The notes beneath the pieces were generated by a model, which was given only the letters and a program-made list of their open reading frames with translations, had not been told where the DNA came from and ran no database searches. Below are positions 36,501 through 45,541 of a stretch of 64,000 bases of DNA, piece after piece. Source of the stretch: Saprospiraceae bacterium. GTDB taxonomy: Bacteria; Bacteroidota; Bacteroidia; Chitinophagales; Saprospiraceae. Where the stretch lies: positions 39,757 through 103,756 of the forward strand of contig JAHDHQ010000009.1 in NCBI GenBank assembly GCA_020631235.1, written 5' to 3'. Position 1 is the stretch's first letter. The number at the start of each line of letters is the position of its first letter. A program made the position numbers and the translations under genes.

Positions 36501-38082
36501 CACCCAACAAAGTCATATCTGGGTAATACGGAGTATGACAATCACAATTGTCAGTATTCATTCTTCTTACTAAAAACTTATTGAGTTTGCAATCATCGTG
36601 TGACCCATCGTCAAACGTTTCTGCATATACTTTTGCTTCACCAGTACTTGTTAATGAAGCTACTGTAAATTGATCACAAACTGCCGTTGGTGCAGTGTCA
36701 TCAATCACATCAATAGTGTATGTACATTCCGAAGAGTTATAACATTCATCATACACTGTCAGCGTTATTTCATTAAGTCCCATGGCCAAAACCAATGGAT
36801 CTGTTCCATCATAATCTTGAATCGATCCTCCTGGATAAGTATAATCGACTCTGAAGTTTTCCCCACAGTTATCAGTTATTTCTGGAGTTTCTGGAAAATA
36901 CTCCGCAGCACAATCTACCATTCCATAAGGTGATTCCATCTGGTAACCGTGTACATTAGTACTGATTGTAGTGTATCCTACACATTGCTCTAAATCAGGA
37001 CAAGTAAATGTTGGAGCTTCTTTATCTTTAATTTCAATAATTTGAATGCATAATTTTACAATTTCTTCACCGCACCACCATTCTCTAATTTCCCAGCGTC
37101 TCATAATTTTTCTAATACAACCTATAACTGGCAACTCTGTATCATTATAAAACACACCAATATTGCAATAGAAATCAGGGTTTGGCCATAAAGGAATTCC
37201 ATTATACATAGGTATACCTGTTTCCGTTTCTCCTGGATCAAATTCACCGTCGCCATCAATATCTACCCAAGGATCAGGGTAACCATCGCCATTTATATCC
37301 CACAATCCATCTGAATCTGTATCTAATACTCCATCATCATTTGTGTCAGTATCAAATAAAATTCCAGTTTGTCCAGGCCACCATTTACCATCACAAGAAA
37401 TTGCCTCATCTTCAGCATTTAAATAGTTTAATGGACAAACGATTAGACTCGTATCTATTCTCTCTAAGCTATAAGTAATAGTACATTGCTCTGCTTCATT
37501 ACCGAACTGGTCAAATGCAGTATATATTCTTGTTACTTCTTTAACATAATCTGGATGACAATTTAAAGGATTAATATCCTCACTTAATAACACAGGATCT
37601 ACCTCCCCTTCACAATCCATATAAACCGGACCTTCGAAAGTGGAAAAATCAACACAAGATAGAATAGAGTCGTTGCAACTTTCTATCATTGGTCCTAACT
37701 TGTCTTCAACAATAATGTCTCCCCAACAAGAATTACCCGAATTTGTGTCTAATACTTTTGCTACATGATTTGAACCTATGATAGATCCATCAATTAGTGG
37801 AAATCCATTAGGGCCAGCAGGAAATACAACTTCATTACCATAATGATCTTCAATGTGTACTTCAAAAACACCTAAAGGACAAGAAGCTCCTTCATCTTGA
37901 AGAATCATGTCCGGTGTAACTTCTGCTGTACAATCTGGATCAAGGGAAATTTGTGTTGTTCCATTACAAGCAAGAGAACATTGAGCAAGTGTTTGCTCTG
38001 AGGGTAGCAAGGTCAAAATGGCTGACAGCAATAGCGTCATACCCATCTTTAACCCACGAAAGGTTAAAAGATTGTTTTTCAT
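33583..38082 (-). CDS. Large T9SS type A secreted protein with C-type lectin-like, dockerin-like and cohesin-like modules
   Basis: 1499 aa. The signal peptide ends near SEQTLAQC. Cys-rich HYR-like modules fill the first two thirds. Residues about 240-280 hold a Ca-binding thrombospondin type 3-like stretch (DTNDDGVLDTDSDGLWDING). Residues about 524-647 look like a C-type lectin domain (HTWYHAYDLAHAMGGNLLKI, YNWAAGNPD, GEWFNV). About 1100-1140 resembles a carboxypeptidase-regulatory beta domain. About 1142-1200 is dockerin-like (STLDIVHIQRHILG, DINNDETVTAQDLSDVRK), and about 1274-1400 is cohesin-like. The C-terminus (FALFQNTPNPFNGTTEIKF onward, KKMVMLK end) is a type A sorting domain. It is exported through the T9SS and probably anchored at the surface or released. 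A structural or adhesive role is inferred. Paralogue of the 2177-aa gene upstream. Confidence 0.9.
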   Translation of the reverse strand: MKNNLLTFRGLKMGMTLLLSAILTLLPSEQTLAQCSLACNGTTQISLDPDCTAEVTPDMILQDEGASCPLGVFEVHIEDHYGNEVVFPAGPNGFPLIDGSIIGSNHVAKVLDTNSGNSCWGDIIVEDKLGPMIESCNDSILSCVDFSTFEGPVYMDCEGEVDPVLLSEDINPLNCHPDYVKEVTRIYTAFDQFGNEAEQCTITYSLERIDTSLIVCPLNYLNAEDEAISCDGKWWPGQTGILFDTDTNDDGVLDTDSDGLWDINGDGYPDPWVDIDGDGEFDPGETETGIPMYNGIPLWPNPDFYCNIGVFYNDTELPVIGCIRKIMRRWEIREWWCGEEIVKLCIQIIEIKDKEAPTFTCPDLEQCVGYTTISTNVHGYQMESPYGMVDCAAEYFPETPEITDNCGENFRVDYTYPGGSIQDYDGTDPLVLAMGLNEITLTVYDECYNSSECTYTIDVIDDTAPTAVCDQFTVASLTSTGEAKVYAETFDDGSHDDCKLNKFLVRRMNTDNCDCHTPYYPDMTLLGEHEGSLYYLSDKDHTWYHAYDLAHAMGGNLLKIDNAEENQFVFDAVGGSAYYFDLTDENCDDIFSNHDGYTPNYYNWAAGNPDALEGRFGQVGADGEWFNVHGETLLGKYVMEVTDPCTFSSAVVFCCEDIGEEQMVVFRAVDYYGNYNDCMVTVDVQDKLAPVITCPENVTVECDTYWDEEHLNEDFGEATVVDNCGADVETSMVNELNQCNVGNLIRSFVATDDFGRQDSCKQYIYFHNSNPFDWDDIIWPLDTTVYECSTIESLDPDATGYPQFNDDQCDLLGSNYYDEVFYFNNASGEACFKILRTWTVIDWCQLDSDGDPITDSDVQVIKVHNTVDPVLDDNCDEVFACTYDAACAEGYIELTKSATDDCTLPENLAWTAQIDLDCDGSFDGDLETTYSGTGPAADASGNYPIGEHCVIWSFTDKCGNVETCIQPFVIQNCKLPTPYCLNGLAVDLMPIDEDNDGTVDFGMVELWATDFDAGSYHPCYDEVHLSFSSNVEEINFTFGCEHVEPDVLVEIWATVELPDGTLLQSYCETMLDVQDNMNACPEMGPGSRFAIGGNVATENEEMMEEVMVALNGADINDMTDESGMYAFPEMDEGSTYIVAPGKEDEYLNGVSTLDIVHIQRHILGISDLDSPYKIIAADINNDETVTAQDLSDVRKVILEIESAFPNNKSWRFVDKGFSFIDATNPLIESFDETYNIANLSADMDIDFIGLKVGDVNNTATINGLSEDADTRSNYSLNVADQTFNKGATVEIPVYATAAGELIGLQGTFTTNESVLQIVDVQAGQMAIEADNVNYDQAIKGKVAISYNTVEAKLMDVKSPLFTVVALAINEGSIYSNISINSEMARAEVYTGDMSIQTPTIQITDKFGNESPFTFALFQNTPNPFNGTTEIKFAVPTQSNVEFVITDLAGKVVSRINGEYTKGNHSILLDQETLGNNAGVLYYTMKTNGFSATKKMVMLK

Positions 38083-38928
38083 AATAAGATCCTTTTAAAT
38101 TTTTATACTGTTTGGGATGCTCGTATCAACCAAATACAAAGCATAACCCTTTTCAATAATTAAATTGTTATTAAATTATCTAGGTTCGATAACTTCTATA
38201 GGTAGGTGAATTATTTAATATGTTAATTACTACATATTAACGTTATACAAATATATAATTAGTCTAATATGTTATGCTACCTATTTGTAGGTATTTTTAA
38301 AATAAATTGATCTTCTAAGTATTAAAAACAAATACGTACTCTCAAAACAATACACTGATTTACATTGAAACTATAAGAGTATCAGCTAAAACACTGACCC
38401 AAACAAATAGAGATATAGCCCTTCAATTATAGCTTTTAGTGAGTTTATCAAAGTTACTGGGGTAATAGTTTCAAAGTATTCTTAGTAACAGTATGTCAAC
38501 ATGTAATCTTCTGGCTACATATGTGATTAAAGAAAGGTATCCGTATGAATTAACTGTTTAATACCGAAGAGAATAAGGTCGATCAAGAATCAAAGCTTAG
38601 TTTAAAAACATTGTATAAGAATCTCCAACCGGGTAACATTAAACAACAAAATCTATAAACAATTAGCATTAATTAAGACTCAAAAGGATGGTAGCTGCTT
38701 GAAACTCCATAACCATCCGCTATTGTTTTGAATGCACTTATATCAGCAAGCCTGTAAGTATTAACCGCAAGAAGATCTAGATGTACTGTTGAACTTCAAT
38801 AATTAATCAGTGACTAAGTATTATTACCCAACTTAATATCGTCATTCTTTGCTAAAAGGTTATCCCACCCTTAGATGATTAATCATTACCAAAATCAATA
38901 CAATCAATATTATAGAGTATTTAAATAG
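38083..38928. other. Intergenic region between the two type A genes
   Basis: 846 bp without a supported gene. It contains the promoter-operator at 38248-38293 for the 1499-aa gene. A perfect 8-bp hairpin (TAATATGT-N8-ACATATTA, 38216-38239) sits at the expected 5' end of that transcript. Another inverted repeat (GGATGGT at 38686-38692, ACCATCC at 38712-38718) has no assigned role. The predicted leader is about 160 nt. From about 38300 to 38928 I see no coding frame, tRNA or known riboswitch. Confidence 0.7.
38248..38293 (-). promoter_or_regulatory. Promoter and palindromic operator of the 1499-aa gene
   Basis: TATATTTG (minus strand, 38248-38255) matches the TAnnTTTG -7 box. Exactly 22 bp upstream of it lies the perfect palindrome TACCTA-N4-TAGGTA (38278-38293), where a -33 TTG would be expected. 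The same box, spacing and palindrome occur upstream of the 124-aa/2177-aa genes. The palindrome centre would be near -43 from the start of transcription, a place typical of an activator. Confidence 0.75.
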
Positions 38929-38959
38929 AAAAAGCCCCCCTCCAAAATTGGAGAGAGGC
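38929..38959 (-). terminator. Intrinsic terminator of the 2177-aa gene
   Basis: GC-rich stem GCCTCTCTCCAA / TTGGAGGGGGGC on the minus strand with a T run after it (38929-38933). Two of the pairs are G-U only when read as minus-strand RNA, which fixes the orientation. It lies 36 bp past the stop at 38996. CATCCCAAAAAC (38960-38971) precedes it, as at 33555. Confidence 0.9.
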
Positions 38960-38995
38960 CATCCCAAAAACCGATTTTATCGAAATACCGAAGTA

Positions 38996-41900
38996 TTAGT
39001 CGATAAGAATCATTTTCTTAGTTGCAGTGAAGTCACCACTTTCAAGAGTATAGTAAAGAACACCTGATGCTCCTAACTCAGCTCTTTGTAAAGTAATTGT
39101 GTTCAATCCTGCAGTTGCATTATCGTTAACTACAGTTACAACCTTACCTGTTACATCGTATACTGTTAAAGTAGCCGCTGCAGCTGAAGGTACTGTGTAG
39201 TTTATCGCTGTTGTTTGATTGAAAGGGTTAGGCTCATTCTGAAGTAAAGTATAGCTTACTTCTCCTGTTCCTAATGTTACATTCATAGTTTCATAATCTG
39301 CATTGTATGCCTCAGCACCAGTTACAGCTGAACTAATAGTTACACCATCTAATACAGTTGTATTAGCAGTTGCTTTGAATGTCATTTCAAATAATACATC
39401 ATCAGTAGATATTGCTTCGATAGAGTTCCAAGAAACTGTTACTGTATTAGCATCTAATACTGCAAAGTTAGCTTCGTTCATTTCGATAGCTCCAGAAACA
39501 ACGTCTAATAACTCAACATTATTAGTGTTCATTGTGAACTGGTATCCAACGATATCTTCGAAATTAGCTGCTGTGAACTCAACAGTAAATTCTTCTCCAG
39601 CCGTAACTGCAGCATCCTCTACGATTAAGTTTAAGCTTGCATTTCTTGTATCTGCATCATCAGTTGCATTTAATACTACAGACTCATTAACATCACCAAT
39701 CTTCATTGCAACGAAATCCATTGCTAATTCATCCTGGCTTAACTGAGCAATGCTCAATAATTCGTCATAGTTAAATGCATTGTTGATTGTTAAGTTCTGG
39801 CTTGCATCAGCAAATCTCCAGCTATCGTTGCTAGGTAATTCACTGTATACATCTAGAATTAACTTTCTTAATTCAGATAAATCAAAAGCTGTAATAGCTT
39901 GATCATCATTTACATCGGCAGCGATCATCTTGTATGGACTAGTTAAATCAGCTAATCCTAAGATATGTCTCTGAATGATTACGATATCTAAAGTAGATAC
40001 ACCATTTAAGTAATCAACATCTTTAACAGCGTTGATTGCGTAGTCAGCATTGTTTAAGTGCTGTGTACCGTCATTAAACATACCATCAGCATCAGTCATG
40101 ATACTCATAGGGTAATCTGGTAATACTGAAGAGATAGTTACTTGAACATCCTCTACATCAGAACCAAACTCAGTTGCTACGTTACCAGCGATTCTAGAGT
40201 TTCCTCCTCCAGTCTCTTCACATGCTCCATTGTTATCTAGTAATCTGATTTCGATAGTACAGAAATCATAGTTTCCACACTCATCCCAAACATATATATC
40301 CTGCTCAATGATTCCATCCTCAGAAGACATTAAATCATCACAGTCAAATGTCTTAGATGTACATCTAGAATCAGCATTGTATAATGGGTTAGAATCTTCA
40401 GGAAGATCATCTTCTCCGAATGACCATCTTAATCTGTCATATGGAGTACAGTTATCGAAACTTCCTTGCTCGAAATCACATGCCCATAATTCTACATTAC
40501 CGAAAGGTGCTTGCATAACAGCAGTACTTACGTTTAAGCAGAATGGAGTTGGAGCTTTCTTGTCTTCAACAGTGAAGTAACTAGTGTGGCTTGTTACGTT
40601 TCCACATCCGTCACTTGCTTTCCATACAGCTCTGTGCTGGTATTTGCTACCTTCAACAATTTCAGGTAAAGTTAATCCCATAGTTGAACCTTGGTTCACT
40701 ACGTGATCACCTGGTGCTGTTGGCGGTACGTATAATTCGTTGATCGGTGTACCGAAGTTTTGGTCGAATGGAGACACATAACTACTGAATTCGTAGTCAA
40801 TTGTCCAGTCACCCCAAAGATCGATAAATACTTGCCACTTGATCCAAGCGCTCATACAATCGCTATCACCATCAGTTGCACTACCCCAAAGGTTAACTTC
40901 AGACTCACAACCATCAGTTCCAGATCCAGATCCACCTGCACCAGAACCTACAGCGATGCAAGTATCAGGAGCTACAACAATAGGATCTACATCATCGTAG
41001 AATTTCAATACTTGAGTATGAGTATAAGTACCAATCTCAATATCATCATCTGAACCTAAGATTCCGTCAGGACCTGGGTCATTATCGTATCTGCTATCTA
41101 TACACCAGTTGATTAGTGTCCAGTGCTTTAATACTTTGAAACAAGCAGGATCTCCTGACTCATTATTCTCATCTCCTTCTTCGAAGAAGAAAGTATCACA
41201 CTTAACGTTCCATCCGATTAGATCACAAGTTTCTGCCGGCCATGTTGGAGGCTCTACTTCGAAATCATCACAAACGATTTCATCATCATTTGGCCAATCA
41301 ATTAAGTCACCACAGTATGGCTGAGCTGCGTCAACACATCCTTTGTGCTCATATAATGATTCACCTGTAATAGGATCAAATTCTTCCAATGGTCCACCTG
41401 GCCATGTAGGATCCCAGCAGCTTTCCCACTCTACAGTGATAAACTGGTCACACTCATGATCGTACCAAGTAATAGCATCATCAGCAGTATTTAACACACC
41501 ATCAAGTCCAGCTTCTCTGCTTAATACGATATCCCAAGTTCTTCTGATAACACCTTCGTTACATACTGGATCGTATCCACCTAAAGGAGAATCATTCTTA
41601 ACTGCTACTTCGTAATGAGTACAAGTACCGTTAGCAAATCCTACACCCGTTTTAGATAGATCTTCTGGATCCCATCCACAACAAACTGTAACATCTGGAG
41701 GACAAACGATTGTTGGCCACAATTTATCTTCAACTCTTACATTAGCCCAAGTTTCATTGTAGTTATCATCCATTGTTCCAGGAATCATATCTGTACCATT
41801 ATCCCAAACTCTTAAGATAACTTGGTGCTCACCGAATGGCACTGGGTTACCTGTTGTAGGATCAGTATAAACATCAGTTAAATCATCACAACAGAACTTA

Positions 41901-44900
41901 ACATAAGCACCTCCGTCTGTATCGTTAGGATTATCAGACTCATCGCCATTGTTGTTATAAGTAACGTTATTGTTGTAACCATTTACTCCGTTATTTCCAC
42001 ACTGGTTAGCACCAGCAGGTCTTCTAATTTCGAATCTTACAGGACCACAATCTCCATCGTGTGAACCGTTATCAATACTTTCAGCGTATAATTTAGCTAC
42101 ACCTGTAGTATCATATCCACCAGAAGTTAATCCGATTACGATATCTTGCTTAGCGATAGGTGTTGGAGGAGTATCATCTACTACAGTAACTGTAATAGTA
42201 TCCAATCCAACATTACCACAACAATCTGTAGTTTCATAAATGTATTGGTGCTCACCTTTAGGTACACCAGTAGCAAAGTATGGAGCCATTCCGTCTCCGT
42301 TAACAGATCCAATTGTACCAGGACCACTTACCCAGTAATTAGATACTGTAGAACAATCATCATGTAAGTGCTCAGGAGCAGGGAACTGGAATGCAGCCTC
42401 ACAACCCCAAGGGTTAACACTTGCACCAAAATCGTTAGCTGTAATTTCTGGAGCAGTCTTATCAACAGACTTGATTAATTGTACGTAATCAATAGTTGAT
42501 GCAGTACACCAATCTAATACAGTCCATGTTCTGATAACTTTCTCATTACCTGGGCAATCAGAAGTACCATTCTCACAAGCTGGAATTACTTGATCAGCAT
42601 AAGTAACGTATAAGTTACAAATGTTGTTATCAATTGGCTGAGGGTGTACTGAGTTCTTAGCATTACATGAAGAGTTACAACCCCATGCAAAGTAGTAAGG
42701 ATATCCCATTGTTACACCTTCTTGGAATTCAATGATTCCAGCAGGACAATCTAAATCTGAATCTGGACAATCATCTATATCTGGTAAACCAGGAACATCC
42801 AAAGATCCATCACCAATGAAATCATAGATTCCATCCCAGTCAACATCAACAAAATCATCTAGTATTAAATCACCATCTGTATCGATACTGTCTTCCTGAA
42901 TTTCAACAAAGTTGTCGAAATAATCAGCAATATCTTGTGGAGAAGTACCCGTTCCACACGGTAAATAAATCAATGGTGGAGGTACGAACCAATCGCTTCC
43001 TAAACCATCAAAGCTTAATGGAGTAATTGTAATTGTCTGAACTACAGGGTCAGAAACATTACCACAAGCATCAGTACAAGTCCATGTTCTGATTACTTGA
43101 CCATTTTCACAGTCAGCATTGCTGTATGTGTCAACAAAGTCAAATGACTGACAATCACACTGATCAGCAGAAGCTAAGTAAGTTCCAACTGTATTAGGAT
43201 CAGAATCACAAGCAGTATCACCATCGTTAAAGTATACACTTAATTCGAATACTTCTGTTGCACCTGCAAACATGTCAGTTACATCAAAAGCAATACACCA
43301 CTCACCATTTAAGTTTTCTCCTTCGAAATCACCTAAAGATCCGTTTGCGTTTCCACAGAATCCTTCTGAATCCCATGTACCTCCTCCTTGGAAGTCAGCA
43401 CAAGAACACGGTAATTGTGGAGCATCATCATCAAACGTTAAGTCAGCAATACCTGTACCGAATGTCGGACAAGACCAAGTACCAAAAGCTCCTGGATCCC
43501 ATAAAGTAATTACTGTACCGTCTGGACTTGTAATTGTAAAAGTAGAGTTACCCCAAAGGATAGCAGCAAAAGATACATTAATATCAGTTACTGTTAAACA
43601 AGGAGAAGAAACCTCGAAACAGTACTCACCTACTGTGTTTTCAGCAAATACATCAGCAGTACCATCTTCTTCTTTAAGGATAATACCTTCAGATAAAGAA
43701 GCACCAACTGTTAATACATCATCTGGAATATCTTCAAAACATGTTACAGAGTAGTTAGAAACTGGGAAGCTAGGAGCTAACTTATCCTCAATAAGGAAAG
43801 TTCCCCAACAACAGTTTCCATTATTAGGATCACAAACTTCATATGTGTGCTCACCTTTAGGGTAAGTGATAGGAATTCCTCCTACGTTAGTAATCGCGTT
43901 AGCTTCAACACCAAACGGCCATACATTTACCATAAAGTCATCATAACACATATAAGGACCACCTTCTAAGAAATCATCAGCACCTAAAGCTACTTGACAA
44001 TTTTCATCCAAAGAGATGTTTACGTGATCGTTACAAGTTAAAGTAGATACTGGAGTATAACCAGCAATTACTTCAATATCAAAAGTACACTCAATAGGAG
44101 CGCCTAAACCATCTAAAGCAGGTGAACAGTCAACTGGGTTGATTGCAGCCCAAGTTACAGAAGTTACACCTTCAGGGAAACAACTTCCTGATAACAATGT
44201 AGTATCTACTTCACCAGCAGCATTTAAAGGCTGTAATTGTGGAGCTACTACATATTCGAAGTTACTTATTTCGAAGTTTACGTTACCAAAACCGTTCGCT
44301 GTGTTTCCTGCAAGGAATTCAACTGTTGGAGTTGGAGTCGCTTCACAATCGATGGTTGTAACTGGTAATGAACCAGCAGCAGGAGAACCTGCATCGCTAT
44401 CGATAGGTACCGAACCGTCAGGTAATGTTACTGTCCAATCAATCCATGGAGTACCATCACCAGCGCTAGCCGTATAATCAAAAGAGAAACTATCATCTAA
44501 CTGAGGAAGAGAGAAACCACATGGTGGCACAGCTCCTGGCTCAGGACAAGAAACAGGTAAAGCTACACTTGCAGTAGATGTAGTAGTTGGAGCAAAGAAA
44601 CCTACAGGACCTGGAGTAGTTAATGTTAACACACCACCAGCTACACCTGCAGTACCACCCATACCACCATCATCTAATGTGATAGCACCTAAAGCGTCTA
44701 AATCATCAAGTGTTAGTACAGCACCTTCACACGCACCTTCTAAAGCAACATCGTAAAAGATAGTTGCACAACACTCACCACCACCGATTACTTCAGTGAT
44801 TGTTTCTTCAGGACAAATTAAATTACACTCACAACAGTCAGTAGGATCGAAATCCACATCTAAAGGAGCGAAAGTTACTGTAACCGCTGAGATACAATGT

Positions 44901-45529
44901 GTATCTCCTCCAAAATTATCAGTCACAGTCAAAGACCATGCTCCATTTACATCGTCAGCAGGAAATGCAACTTGACCAGCCATACAAGTCAAACCTTCTG
45001 CAGGAGGAGGTATAACCATGTCATAAGGACCAGGATTCAAGCCATCAAAATCATCCTGATCAGCTCCTCCTGGAGCCCAAGAATAAGTTTCCACACCTGG
45101 TGGAACCTCATTAGGACCTAAATTGTCGCCACCTCCGACACCATCCATAAGAATGATATTCTGACCAGCTGGACCTACAAGAGCGACATCTAAATCACCC
45201 GCGAAAGATCCATCTGAAAAAGTGATATCAACTGAAGCTATAGTTACCGTTAATCCTAGAACAGGAGGAACCATTGCAGCATCCACTACAACAGATCCGT
45301 CTGGCGGACACGCTGCTTCAGGTAAATCAACACCAACTACACCAGCAACAGTAATAGGGATTCCCCCTACAATGTCACCACTTGAACCACTTATGCTTGT
45401 AGCACAATAAACATTTACATTACCATCTGGGTCTGTATCTGCACCGACTCCATCATCTGGAAACGCCTGTGCTGAAACCAATGAAATGGCTGCAAAAACG
45501 CAAAAAATACTTAATAAAATTTTCTTCAT
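38996..45529 (-). CDS. Very large T9SS type A secreted protein with P-domain-like, HYR-like, dockerin-like and cohesin-like modules
   Basis: 2177 aa. A clean signal peptide (LLSIFCVFAAISLVSAQ) is followed by a proprotein-convertase P-like beta-sandwich at about 50-230 (DVALVGPAGQNIILMDG, NGAWSLTVTDNFGGD). A second occurs at about 640-770 (STFTITSPDGTVITLWDPG, LNGEWCIAFDVTDMF). Many Cys-rich HYR-like modules follow. The C-terminal block parallels the 1499-aa protein: dockerin-like at about 1836-1895 (STLDIVIIQRHILGLADLTS, DVNDDQAITAFDLSELRK), cohesin-like at about 1960-2085, and a type A sorting domain at about 2095-2177 (YTLLQNEPNPFNQTTAINY, KKMILID). Exported by the T9SS. Role inferred as extracellular matrix or adhesin. 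It starts 12 bp after the 124-aa gene and shares its promoter. Confidence 0.91.
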   Translation of the reverse strand: MKKILLSIFCVFAAISLVSAQAFPDDGVGADTDPDGNVNVYCATSISGSSGDIVGGIPITVAGVVGVDLPEAACPPDGSVVVDAAMVPPVLGLTVTIASVDITFSDGSFAGDLDVALVGPAGQNIILMDGVGGGDNLGPNEVPPGVETYSWAPGGADQDDFDGLNPGPYDMVIPPPAEGLTCMAGQVAFPADDVNGAWSLTVTDNFGGDTHCISAVTVTFAPLDVDFDPTDCCECNLICPEETITEVIGGGECCATIFYDVALEGACEGAVLTLDDLDALGAITLDDGGMGGTAGVAGGVLTLTTPGPVGFFAPTTTSTASVALPVSCPEPGAVPPCGFSLPQLDDSFSFDYTASAGDGTPWIDWTVTLPDGSVPIDSDAGSPAAGSLPVTTIDCEATPTPTVEFLAGNTANGFGNVNFEISNFEYVVAPQLQPLNAAGEVDTTLLSGSCFPEGVTSVTWAAINPVDCSPALDGLGAPIECTFDIEVIAGYTPVSTLTCNDHVNISLDENCQVALGADDFLEGGPYMCYDDFMVNVWPFGVEANAITNVGGIPITYPKGEHTYEVCDPNNGNCCWGTFLIEDKLAPSFPVSNYSVTCFEDIPDDVLTVGASLSEGIILKEEDGTADVFAENTVGEYCFEVSSPCLTVTDINVSFAAILWGNSTFTITSPDGTVITLWDPGAFGTWSCPTFGTGIADLTFDDDAPQLPCSCADFQGGGTWDSEGFCGNANGSLGDFEGENLNGEWCIAFDVTDMFAGATEVFELSVYFNDGDTACDSDPNTVGTYLASADQCDCQSFDFVDTYSNADCENGQVIRTWTCTDACGNVSDPVVQTITITPLSFDGLGSDWFVPPPLIYLPCGTGTSPQDIADYFDNFVEIQEDSIDTDGDLILDDFVDVDWDGIYDFIGDGSLDVPGLPDIDDCPDSDLDCPAGIIEFQEGVTMGYPYYFAWGCNSSCNAKNSVHPQPIDNNICNLYVTYADQVIPACENGTSDCPGNEKVIRTWTVLDWCTASTIDYVQLIKSVDKTAPEITANDFGASVNPWGCEAAFQFPAPEHLHDDCSTVSNYWVSGPGTIGSVNGDGMAPYFATGVPKGEHQYIYETTDCCGNVGLDTITVTVVDDTPPTPIAKQDIVIGLTSGGYDTTGVAKLYAESIDNGSHDGDCGPVRFEIRRPAGANQCGNNGVNGYNNNVTYNNNGDESDNPNDTDGGAYVKFCCDDLTDVYTDPTTGNPVPFGEHQVILRVWDNGTDMIPGTMDDNYNETWANVRVEDKLWPTIVCPPDVTVCCGWDPEDLSKTGVGFANGTCTHYEVAVKNDSPLGGYDPVCNEGVIRRTWDIVLSREAGLDGVLNTADDAITWYDHECDQFITVEWESCWDPTWPGGPLEEFDPITGESLYEHKGCVDAAQPYCGDLIDWPNDDEIVCDDFEVEPPTWPAETCDLIGWNVKCDTFFFEEGDENNESGDPACFKVLKHWTLINWCIDSRYDNDPGPDGILGSDDDIEIGTYTHTQVLKFYDDVDPIVVAPDTCIAVGSGAGGSGSGTDGCESEVNLWGSATDGDSDCMSAWIKWQVFIDLWGDWTIDYEFSSYVSPFDQNFGTPINELYVPPTAPGDHVVNQGSTMGLTLPEIVEGSKYQHRAVWKASDGCGNVTSHTSYFTVEDKKAPTPFCLNVSTAVMQAPFGNVELWACDFEQGSFDNCTPYDRLRWSFGEDDLPEDSNPLYNADSRCTSKTFDCDDLMSSEDGIIEQDIYVWDECGNYDFCTIEIRLLDNNGACEETGGGNSRIAGNVATEFGSDVEDVQVTISSVLPDYPMSIMTDADGMFNDGTQHLNNADYAINAVKDVDYLNGVSTLDIVIIQRHILGLADLTSPYKMIAADVNDDQAITAFDLSELRKLILDVYSELPSNDSWRFADASQNLTINNAFNYDELLSIAQLSQDELAMDFVAMKIGDVNESVVLNATDDADTRNASLNLIVEDAAVTAGEEFTVEFTAANFEDIVGYQFTMNTNNVELLDVVSGAIEMNEANFAVLDANTVTVSWNSIEAISTDDVLFEMTFKATANTTVLDGVTISSAVTGAEAYNADYETMNVTLGTGEVSYTLLQNEPNPFNQTTAINYTVPSAAAATLTVYDVTGKVVTVVNDNATAGLNTITLQRAELGASGVLYYTLESGDFTATKKMILID

Positions 45530-45541
45530 GAGATTGAATTG

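Noticed and set aside
38686-38718. Inverted repeat GGATGGT / ACCATCC as a small RNA or terminator
   Set aside because: Short stem, 19-nt loop, no T run and no promoter; could occur by chance.
33583-45529. Cellulosome-type system
   Set aside because: Only dockerin-like and cohesin-like modules on two HYR proteins; no glycoside hydrolases or scaffoldins are present.
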